DNA of 5,287 nt, taken from contig JAPPFQ010000101.1 in the NCBI GenBank assembly GCA_028875135.1, positions 1 through 5,287 on the forward strand, read 5' to 3'. Positions 1-5,287 of the stretch are shown here, one piece after another. The DNA comes from Acidobacteriota bacterium (GTDB lineage: Bacteria; Acidobacteriota; Terriglobia; Versatilivoradales; Versatilivoraceae). Below the pieces are notes generated by a model. That model did no database searches, had not been told where the DNA came from, and saw only the letters and a program-made list of their open reading frames with translations. How positions within the stretch are numbered: position 1 is the first letter of the stretch; each line of letters opens with the position of its first letter. A program made the position numbers and the translations under genes.

Positions 1-476
1 CCTCCATGATCGGGCGTGGTGGTGACCATGGAGCGAATAAAGGCCAGCTCGTCAACCTGGCCGGCTAGGTGGGGCAGGAGTTCCGACAGCCAGATGCCCG
101 ACTGCCCGTGGCGGGCGAACTTGAAGGGACTGCGCATCAAGGCCCCGGCGTCTTCGAGGTCCTGCACGTCGGCGGCGGCCATCTTGTCCAGGTAGGGCTG
201 TCCGTGATGCTTGTCCAGCAGGGGCTTGGGGTCGCACAGGTCCATCTGGCTGGGGCCGCCGTTCATGAAGAAGTGAATGACGGCCTTGGCCCTGGGCTCG
301 AAATGGGGGCGGCGGGGCTTGAGGTCGAACACCCGAGGGGCGGAGGGCGTGTTGCGGCCGCCGGGCGGGGAGGCGTCTGCAAAAAGCTCCCGGTTGAACA
401 GATGGGCCAGGGCCGCACCCGCGATTCCGTCGGTCATATTGGAGAAGAAACCGCGGCGGGAAAGCATCTGTCCCAT
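1..476 (-). CDS. DUF1501 family protein, N-terminal part (3' end beyond window)
   Basis: About 158 residues are visible; the rest lies beyond the left edge (the family is usually about 430-480 residues). The start carries a twin-arginine motif, LSRRGFF, followed by a weakly hydrophobic stretch (DGIAGAALAHLF), so Tat export is likely. The family signature follows: VIHFFMNGGPSQMDLCDPKP near residues 68-87, then HGQSGIWLSELLPHLA, then IRSMVTTTPDHGG at the edge. DUF1501 belongs to the alkaline phosphatase/sulfatase superfamily; its substrate is not established. It is commonly encoded next to DUF1549/DUF1553 proteins, as here, where it begins 90 bases after the PSD1 stop codon and is probably co-transcribed. 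I chose the ATG at 476 because AGGA lies 8 bases upstream. An in-frame ATG at 506 (adding MDSHSRRKSP) has an AGGG 8 bases upstream and is a real alternative; an ATG at 467 is also possible. Family assignment is firm, exact start is not. Confidence 0.9.
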   Translation of the reverse strand, partial: MGQMLSRRGFFSNMTDGIAGAALAHLFNRELFADASPPGGRNTPSAPRVFDLKPRRPHFEPRAKAVIHFFMNGGPSQMDLCDPKPLLDKHHGQPYLDKMAAADVQDLEDAGALMRSPFKFARHGQSGIWLSELLPHLAGQVDELAFIRSMVTTTPDHG

Positions 477-484
477 TGGCGATT

Positions 485-488
485 TCCT
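485..488 (-). promoter_or_regulatory. Ribosome binding site for the DUF1501 gene
   Basis: On the minus strand AGGA (extending to AGGAAA) lies 8 bases before the ATG at 476. It favours that start over the upstream in-frame ATG at 506, though the latter has a weaker AGGG at similar spacing. Confidence 0.45.
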
Positions 489-536
489 GCGGGAATGAGA
501 ATCCATGGGGTCTGCCCTGTTGGGGGACGGCGCTGC

Positions 537-553
537 CGGAGGCCGCACCTCCG
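537..553 (-). other. Intercistronic stem-loop between the PSD1 and DUF1501 genes
   Basis: In the transcript CGGAGG and CCTCCG form a perfect 6-bp GC-rich stem around a 5-base loop (TGCGG), beginning 13 bases after the PSD1 stop codon. No run of T follows, so it does not look like a Rho-independent terminator. It may be a 3'-end stabilising or processing element, or a partial attenuator lowering DUF1501 expression relative to the upstream genes. Chance formation in GC-rich DNA cannot be excluded. The rest of the 90-base gap shows only ribosome-binding-like sequences. Confidence 0.4.
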
Positions 554-566
554 AGGCTCGGTCAAG

Positions 567-3500
567 TCAATCGATATAGAGAAACCCAGCCGAGTTTAAA
601 AGAGTGTGACAGAACTTGGCAAGCGCCTGCTCGGCAGCCTTCTTTTCTCCGGCGGTCTCCACGCTTTTTTGCAACTTCTCCAACGCTTGCCGGCTGACGG
701 ATTGCTCCTCGGATGTCGGCGGCCGGTTGAGCACGATCCAGTAGGCCTGTTCGATCCGCCGGGCCGGGTCGCTGCCGGCCTCTCTTTTCACCCTCTCGGC
801 CAGGGATTCGGCCAGCCGGCGCACGGTCGGGTCGTTCAGCAGGTGCAGGGCCTGGGGCACCACCGTGGATTCGACCCGCTCCAGGCAGTTGGGGGTCATC
901 TCGGGAAAGTCGAAGGTGTCCAGGATGGTGGGGTTGCTGGCGCCCATGCGGTGGCTGGTCTGCTGGGTGATGTAGATGCTCCGGCGCCATCCCCGGGGGG
1001 TCGGAACCGCGGTGGCCAGGCCGTCCTTCCGCTGCAGGACCAGGTCGGGCAGGCCTCCCGGCGCCTGGTCCAGGCGGTCCGAGATCAGGAAAAGGGTGTC
1101 CCGCAGGACCTCGGCGTCCATGCGGCGCAGGGGCATCCGGGAGAGCCGGAGATTCTCGGGATCCAGCCGTTCATTGAGCGGCGTCACTCTCGAGCTCTGC
1201 CGGTAGGTGGCCGAGGTCATGATCAGGCGATGCATGGCCTTGAGGCTCCAGTCCTGCCGGATGAACTCCAGAGCCAGCCAATCCAGCAGCTCGGGATGGG
1301 TAGGCCGGGCGCCGGTTCGGCCGAAATTTCCCAGTGTGCTGACGATGCCCCGCCCGAAGTGGTGCTTCCAGATGCGGTTGACCATGACCCGGGCCGTCAG
1401 GGGATGGTCGGGGTCCACCATCCAGCGGGCCAGAGCCAGGCGGCGGCCGGTCTTTTGCGCTCCCTCCCAGGGGGGTGTGATCGCCAGTGTCGAATGTCCG
1501 GGAGTCAGAACCGCCGGGACCCCGGGTTCCACCCAGCGACCGGGACTCATGGGATCGCCCCGCCTCAGGATGTAGGTGGGCGAAGGGCTGCCGCGGTCCC
1601 ACAGGGCCCGAATCAGGGGTTCGGGTCTGAGCTTGGCCCTGAGCAGCTTGACTTTCCCGGCGGTTTCCTCCGAGGCCTTGCGGTAGTCCGGATCGATGTC
1701 TTCCAGGTCGCTGAATCGAATCTTCAGACCCTGTTCATACCTGCCGGCCAACTCCTTTTGGGCCGGGGTTCGATTCTCCGGTGGGGTATCCAGCATCTCG
1801 CGCAGGTCCGGCCGAAGCTCCTCGGGCAGCTCGGCCAGCCTCAGATTGATGAACCTTTCCTCCACCGGCTTGGCTTTCTGCTTGAGCGCGGCTTGCAGGG
1901 ATTCGATTTCGCCGTTGATTTTGCCGTTGTGGGATTCGCGCCGGGCACTCTCTTCATGCAGACGAAAGGGATTGGCCATCGGGGTGAAGAAGGGCAACTC
2001 CCGTGTCTCCTTGGCCAGCATGGGACGGTTGGGATCGTCGGTGATGGCCGGGGGCAGCCAGTCGTGTTCGTCGAAGGCCCCCTTGAAGACGGCGGCCAGC
2101 CGGTAGTAGTCCCGCTGCGGGATGGGGTCGAACTTGTGGTTGTGGCAGCGGGCGCAGCTCATGGTCAGGCCCAGCAGGCTGGAGCTGAAGATCTGGATCT
2201 GCTCGCTGATGACCTGGATGCGGTGGGACACGAAGTTGGTCAAGCGGTTGCCGGTCACGTCGTTCACCATTCTCAGGAAACCGGTGGCGATCAGGTTGTC
2301 CATGGCTTCCCGGGTGAGGACGGGCTGTCCGGTCAGGTCCGCCAGCTCGTCGCCGGCCAGTTGTTCCAGCAGGAAGCGGTCGTAGGGCTTGCCGGCGTTG
2401 AGCGAGCGAATGACGTAGTCCCGGTAGCGCCAGGCGTGGCGGCGGTCGGAATAGCCCACCAGGTCCAGCCAGTGCCGGCCCCAACGCTCGCCGTAGCGGG
2501 GTGAGTCCAGCAGCCGCTCGATGAGAGCCTCGTAGGCGGCGGGGTCGGGGTCGGCCAGGAAGCGCCGGACCTCTTCGGGTTCCGGCGGCAGCCCGGTCAG
2601 GTCGAAGCTGGCGCGCCGGATCAGGGTCAGGCGGTCGGCCTCGGGCGAGAGGCGGAGTCCTTTTTCACGGAGCCTGGCGGCAATGAAGGCATCCACCGCG
2701 TTGCGCAGCCGGGACGGTTCGGCCGAGTCCGGCAGGGGCGGCACGGTCGCTCTCGGCGGCTGGAAGGACCAGAAGCGGCGGTCCTCCTCGCTCACCAGCG
2801 GATCGGACCCGTTCTCTTTATCCCCATCCTCCCCGTTCACTTCCGGGGCGCCCAGGGAGATCCAGTGGACGAGCTGCTCCAGTCCCCGGGCGCTCATGGG
2901 CCGCAGGCTGGCCTCCACCTCCCGTTCGCTGGGAGGCATTTCCCGGGCCCGGATCCGTTGAACGATCAGGCTCTCTTCCGGCTTGCCGGGCACGATGGCC
3001 GGACCCGACTTTCCACCCTTCAGCATGGCGGCCTTGGTGCGAAGGTCGAGACCTGCCTCTTGAATGCGCTTTCCGTGACAGGCGGTGCAGTGCAGCAGCA
3101 TCAGGGGGATGACCTCCTGCTGAGTGACCGTTGGAACCCCGGCCCGGGAGGCATGTGGCTCCTCCGAAGAGCCGGGGACAGGAAGCGAGGTAATCCAGTC
3201 CCGGAGGATGTCCATCTCGGAAGGGGAGGGCGCCGTCTGTTGGTCCGGCGGCATCAGCCCCTCGTGAACCATCCGGTAGAGCGGACTCTCCCGGGGCCGG
3301 CCGGGAACCAGAACGCTGCCCGAGGCGCTGCCCTGGAAAATGGCGTCTTCCGTGCTGAGGTCCAGGCCTGCCAGCCGGGCTTCGGAGTTGTGGCAGCGCA
3401 GGCAGTGGGTCCGAAGGATGGGAAGCAGGTCAGTCTGAAACCGGGGAAGGGGGGCAGGGGAAACCTGTTCCGAAGCTGCCGCGGGGGCTGCTTGAAGCGG

Positions 3501-3632
3501 CGTCAAGCCGGCGAGGATCAGGAGCAGGACGGCCAGGCCGGTTGCCGGCCGCGCGGCTGAAGCGGGGAAAGAGCGACGCTCCGTGTTCCGTTTCCAGCCT
3601 GTTCTGACGGGGAGTATCTCCATTTCCAGCAC
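567..3632 (-). CDS. PSCyt1-PSCyt2 (DUF1549)-PSD1 (DUF1553) multiheme cytochrome-like protein
   Basis: A complete 1021-residue exported protein. Residues 1-52 hold a long basic N-region, a hydrophobic core (TGLAVLLLILAGL) and a small-residue cleavage region (LQAAPAAA). Two tandem cytochrome-c-like PSCyt1 domains follow: about 66-148 with C77-L-R-C80-H81 and a downstream MPP (M127), and about 171-258 with C182-T-A-C185-H186 and MPP (M232). In each, the CxxCH binds heme c and the MPP methionine is the likely second axial ligand. DUF1549 spans about 310-520, with FDLTGLPP and RYGERWGRHWLDL, and ends in a third CxxCH at 493-497 (CARCHNHKFDPIPQRDYY). A charged linker (about 555-670) leads to TYILRRGDP and the DUF1553 domain (about 725-985: NRIWKHHFGRGIV, THPELLDWLA, SATYRQSS). 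The ending LLNSAGFLYID is typical of the family, so the C-terminus is intact. The biochemical role is unproven; extracytoplasmic electron transfer linked to glycan breakdown is a working inference. The start is a GTG, supported by GGAGG 7 bases upstream; an ATG at 3623 is spaced poorly. Confidence 0.95.
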   Translation of the reverse strand: MLEMEILPVRTGWKRNTERRSFPASAARPATGLAVLLLILAGLTPLQAAPAAASEQVSPAPLPRFQTDLLPILRTHCLRCHNSEARLAGLDLSTEDAIFQGSASGSVLVPGRPRESPLYRMVHEGLMPPDQQTAPSPSEMDILRDWITSLPVPGSSEEPHASRAGVPTVTQQEVIPLMLLHCTACHGKRIQEAGLDLRTKAAMLKGGKSGPAIVPGKPEESLIVQRIRAREMPPSEREVEASLRPMSARGLEQLVHWISLGAPEVNGEDGDKENGSDPLVSEEDRRFWSFQPPRATVPPLPDSAEPSRLRNAVDAFIAARLREKGLRLSPEADRLTLIRRASFDLTGLPPEPEEVRRFLADPDPAAYEALIERLLDSPRYGERWGRHWLDLVGYSDRRHAWRYRDYVIRSLNAGKPYDRFLLEQLAGDELADLTGQPVLTREAMDNLIATGFLRMVNDVTGNRLTNFVSHRIQVISEQIQIFSSSLLGLTMSCARCHNHKFDPIPQRDYYRLAAVFKGAFDEHDWLPPAITDDPNRPMLAKETRELPFFTPMANPFRLHEESARRESHNGKINGEIESLQAALKQKAKPVEERFINLRLAELPEELRPDLREMLDTPPENRTPAQKELAGRYEQGLKIRFSDLEDIDPDYRKASEETAGKVKLLRAKLRPEPLIRALWDRGSPSPTYILRRGDPMSPGRWVEPGVPAVLTPGHSTLAITPPWEGAQKTGRRLALARWMVDPDHPLTARVMVNRIWKHHFGRGIVSTLGNFGRTGARPTHPELLDWLALEFIRQDWSLKAMHRLIMTSATYRQSSRVTPLNERLDPENLRLSRMPLRRMDAEVLRDTLFLISDRLDQAPGGLPDLVLQRKDGLATAVPTPRGWRRSIYITQQTSHRMGASNPTILDTFDFPEMTPNCLERVESTVVPQALHLLNDPTVRRLAESLAERVKREAGSDPARRIEQAYWIVLNRPPTSEEQSVSRQALEKLQKSVETAGEKKAAEQALAKFCHTLLNSAGFLYID

Positions 3633-3639
3633 GACCTGA

Positions 3640-3644
3640 CCTCC
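3640..3644 (-). promoter_or_regulatory. Strong ribosome binding site that decides the GTG start
   Basis: GGAGG on the minus strand lies 7 bases before the GTG at 3632, an ideal spacing. The nearest ATG (3623) would be 16 bases away. The site therefore argues for GTG initiation, adding Met-Leu-Glu to the ATG form. Confidence 0.65.
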
Positions 3645-3727
3645 CGCTTCCGGGACTCAACCGGGTCGCTCCCGTTCGGGGCGGAAGAAGCGGACGGTTG
3701 TTTGCAGATCCCACCGCGAGCGGAAGG

Positions 3728-4477
3728 TTACTGCAGGGGACGGATGCGCACGTTGCGGTAGGCCACCGGGCCATGGTCGCCCTGCAGCATCAAGGGACCC
3801 TTGGGGGCCTCCGGGATGGGCATGTGGGCGCTGTTGGGGCCTTCCATCTCGACGTTTTCGTGGACAACCTGCCCGTTGTACCTGACTTCCAGGAACCTGG
3901 CGTTTTCGATCTTCTTCCCGTTGGCATCGAAGCGGGGCGCCCGGAACTTGATGTCGAAGGCCTGCCATTCCCCCGGGGGCTTGCAGGCATTCATGCGGGG
4001 AGGCGTACCTCCGATCCACTCGTCGTTGATTTTTCGCGCGTAGAAGCCTCCCCCCATGGAGAAGTGGATGTCCGGCCGGCCGTAGTCGTCCTGAACCTGC
4101 ACTTCATAGAGTCCCATCAAAAAGACTCCCGAGTTGGACTTGTAGGACACGTTGAATTCGACGTGAACTTCCACGTCGCCGAATTTTTCCAGCGTGACCA
4201 GGTTCTGGGTTCTGCCGGTCTTGCCGTTGACGAAGATCCCCTTGCCGGGCTCGGCCATAAAGAAGCGGTTTTCCTCCCCGGCCAGGTGAACCGCCCTGGC
4301 CGTGTGCCACTCGTGGGGCTTGGAGGGGTCCTGGGCCTGCCAGCCCTCCAGGCTCCGGCCGTCCACCAGCGTCCGCCAGCCGCCGGAGGAAGCGGAGAGA
4401 ACGCCCGCATCCTGGACAGAGAGCATGGTGAGAATGAGGCAGGAAAGAACAAGACACACGATTCGGAATATTGTCAT
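3728..4477 (-). CDS. Secreted DUF1080 (3-keto-disaccharide hydrolase domain) protein
   Basis: A 249-residue protein made almost wholly of one DUF1080 (PF06439) domain, a concanavalin-like beta sandwich. Residues 1-29 form a Sec signal peptide (hydrophobic IVCLVLSCLILTMLSV, probable cleavage after VLSA). Domain landmarks in order: LVDGRSLEGW (37-46), FGDVEVHVEF (99-108), NSGVFLMGLYEVQVQDDYG (115-133), NACKPPGEWQAFDIKFRAP (163-181), and GPLMLQGDHGPVAYRNVRIRPL (227-248). Some members hydrolyse 3-keto-glycosides, products of sugar oxidation at C3; many others are uncharacterised, so the activity here is inferred from family. It is the first gene of the probable operon, 95 bases ahead of the cytochrome-like protein. 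I chose the ATG at 4477 because GGAG lies 5 bases upstream and the product starts directly with a signal peptide. The longer form from 4531 has no ribosome binding site and would bury the signal. No other catalytic domain is fused, unlike some family members. Confidence 0.93.
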   Translation of the reverse strand: MTIFRIVCLVLSCLILTMLSVQDAGVLSASSGGWRTLVDGRSLEGWQAQDPSKPHEWHTARAVHLAGEENRFFMAEPGKGIFVNGKTGRTQNLVTLEKFGDVEVHVEFNVSYKSNSGVFLMGLYEVQVQDDYGRPDIHFSMGGGFYARKINDEWIGGTPPRMNACKPPGEWQAFDIKFRAPRFDANGKKIENARFLEVRYNGQVVHENVEMEGPNSAHMPIPEAPKGPLMLQGDHGPVAYRNVRIRPLQ

Positions 4478-4482
4478 GGGTG

Positions 4483-4486
4483 CTCC
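4483..4486 (-). promoter_or_regulatory. Ribosome binding site for the DUF1080 gene
   Basis: GGAG on the minus strand lies 5 bases before the ATG at 4477. It selects this start over the in-frame ATG at 4531, which has only AGTAAA in front of it. Confidence 0.55.
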
Positions 4487-4600
4487 GTGAGCGAAGAGGG
4501 GACAGGTTCGAACTATCCTGAGGGTATTCATTTTACTAGAACTGCGCGGTGAGGGACCACAAAATGCTTATTCGACCCGTGAAGCTCGGAGTGGCCTTGC

Positions 4601-4620
4601 GGTCCTGCCTCAGGAGGACC
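4601..4620. repeat. Perfect inverted repeat in the 235-base intergenic region
   Basis: GGTCCT and AGGACC form a perfect 6-bp inverted repeat around 8 bases (GCCTCAGG). A competing inner pairing, CCTG with CAGG, is possible. On the minus strand it begins 92 bases after the stop codon of the gene at 4713 and ends 123 bases before the DUF1080 start. No T-run follows on the minus strand, so a simple intrinsic terminator is unlikely. It could be a 3'-end stem-loop of the upstream transcript, an operator for the downstream operon, or chance. A second weaker pairing (CAGCC with GGCTG around a 14-base loop) lies nearer the upstream stop codon. I see no convincing promoter hexamers elsewhere in 4478-4712, although a promoter for the operon is expected there. 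Confidence 0.4.
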
Positions 4621-4712
4621 TGCCTTCCAATGGAGATCGGTTTTGCTGTTTGCGGCAGCCAGGCGCCGGCAGGGGGCTGAGTCCCCAATACGGAAGACCC
4701 GAGACGGAACGG

Positions 4713-5287
4713 CTACTCCTGGCTGAGCAGGAAGGCGCCGTCCCCGCTCCGCTCGCCGGGCCTGCCGCCGTCGTTGATCACCCCGTAGGTCACAAACGGG
4801 TTGTTGCCCGAAACCTTCCGCACCTGCACGTACCCCTGGCTGATCCTGCCCAGAATTCCGTTCTGCTGCGTCCAGCGGCGGGGACCCAGAGTCACACTCT
4901 TGGTTCTCGGCTGCGACTCCCCGCTGCCGTCGTAAATGGTGATCTCGAAGGTGCTGGAACTGTCGTCGATCTCTCCCGTATTGACCAGGGCCAGGTTGCT
5001 GCGGTTTTCCGTGTTCTGCTGAAGTCCGTAGATCCAGGCGCTTTCGACCGAAGCCGAGCCATCGGGCACCCCATTGTAGAAGAGGCTGTACTGTCCGCCT
5101 CTGTTGTCCGGCGCCCCCGTCCGGGCCCCGATCACGATCCCGCTCAGGTCCCCCTCGGCCGGTCTGGCGAACAGCGCTCCCACATAGGCCCGGTTGGCCG
5201 GGCCGATGCCGGCTGTCTCCCTGCCCCTCAGTTCCTCCACGATGCCGGGCAGGATCTGCTGCTGGCCGGCCTTCAGCTCCAGGCTGA
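4713..5287 (-). CDS. C-terminal part of a beta-repeat secreted/surface-type protein (5' end beyond window)
   Basis: The reading frame is open through the right edge, giving the last 190 residues and a TAG stop. An internal GTG at 5240 is not a credible start, because the coding pattern continues upstream of it (SLELKAGQQQILPGI). The fragment is rich in Gly, Ser, Asn and alternating hydrophobics, as in beta sandwiches. A late unit reads NRSNLALVNTGE (94-105), TFEITIYDGSGE (112-123), KSVTLGP, GYVQVRKVSGNNPFVTYGVI (151-170), and GDGAFLLSQE at the end. The first 70 residues repeat the second half of this pattern, so it is probably a tandem domain array. Such tails occur at the ends of large exported proteins that I associate with Acidobacteriota; no catalytic motif is visible, and adhesion or a structural role is only a guess. 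It is separated from the downstream operon by 235 bases and is probably a distinct transcription unit. Confidence 0.8.
   Translation of the reverse strand, partial: SLELKAGQQQILPGIVEELRGRETAGIGPANRAYVGALFARPAEGDLSGIVIGARTGAPDNRGGQYSLFYNGVPDGSASVESAWIYGLQQNTENRSNLALVNTGEIDDSSSTFEITIYDGSGESQPRTKSVTLGPRRWTQQNGILGRISQGYVQVRKVSGNNPFVTYGVINDGGRPGERSGDGAFLLSQE

Noticed and set aside
69..599. Plus-strand open frame of 176 codons opposite the DUF1501 gene
   Set aside because: It overlaps recognisable DUF1501 coding sequence, runs through the intercistronic gap, and has no recognisable motif.
606..2504. Long plus-strand open frame of 632 codons opposite the PSD1 gene
   Set aside because: It is antisense to a gene with firm family motifs throughout. 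Its Gly/Gln/Val/His-rich translation shows no domain, and long antisense frames are common in GC-rich DNA with strong codon bias.
3633..3727. CTTCCG/CGGAAG pairing in the gap between the DUF1080 and PSD1 genes, considered as a terminator or translational switch
   Set aside because: The loop would be about 30 bases with several competing pairings and no T-run. Short GC stems of this kind are expected by chance.
4439..4450. Possible lipobox (VLSC) in the DUF1080 signal peptide
   Set aside because: The cysteine is at residue 13, too early for a lipoprotein signal, and the hydrophobic core continues beyond it.
4478..4531. Upstream ATG extending the DUF1080 protein by 18 residues
   Set aside because: No ribosome binding site precedes it, and it would place a non-hydrophobic stretch before the signal peptide. 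The ATG at 4477 has GGAG at 5 bases.
3698..4552. Plus-strand open frame of 284 codons opposite the DUF1080 gene
   Set aside because: It mirrors the whole DUF1080 gene, and its translation has no family features.
4532..4560. Possible -10 box (TAAAAT on the minus strand) upstream of the DUF1080 gene
   Set aside because: The nearest TTGTGG is 21 bases away, too far for a standard sigma-70 promoter, so the match is not better than chance in an AT-rich patch.

Overview
The window is GC-rich bacterial DNA in which all four supported genes lie on the minus strand, so transcription runs from high to low coordinates. Gene content (a DUF1080 protein, a PSCyt1/PSCyt2/PSD1 cytochrome-like protein and a DUF1501 protein) points to the Planctomycetota / Verrucomicrobiota / Acidobacteriota group of polysaccharide-rich genomes. 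The C-terminal beta repeat of the rightmost gene resembles tails I associate with Acidobacteriota, so an uncultured acidobacterium is my best guess. That assignment is inference: the window has no rRNA or other phylogenetic marker.

Layout in the direction of transcription. (1) 5287-4713: the 3' end of a gene that enters from beyond the right edge. It encodes the C-terminal 190 residues of a protein with two related beta-rich units. (2) 4712-4478: a 235-base intergenic region with a perfect 6-bp-stem inverted repeat, and the most plausible place for the promoter of what follows. (3) 4477-3728: a secreted DUF1080 (3-keto-disaccharide hydrolase family) protein. (4) 3632-567: a complete 1021-residue protein with a Sec-type signal, two tandem cytochrome-c-like domains, a DUF1549 domain with a third CxxCH, and a DUF1553 (PSD1) domain. 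(5) 476-1: the N-terminal part of a DUF1501 protein with a twin-arginine signal; it runs off the left edge.

Genes 3 to 5 are separated by 95 and 90 bases on one strand with no convincing terminator, and read as one operon. DUF1549/DUF1553 and DUF1501 genes are a recurring pair in these phyla. The upstream DUF1080 gene suggests a role with glycans outside the cytoplasm: a redox protein, an alkaline-phosphatase-superfamily protein and a keto-glycoside hydrolase exported together. The substrate and the order of reactions cannot be read from the sequence. I found no mobile element, CRISPR array, tRNA, rRNA or riboswitch. The most notable points are the probable tri-heme makeup of the PSD1 protein, the three-gene export cassette, and an intercistronic stem-loop just after the PSD1 stop codon.
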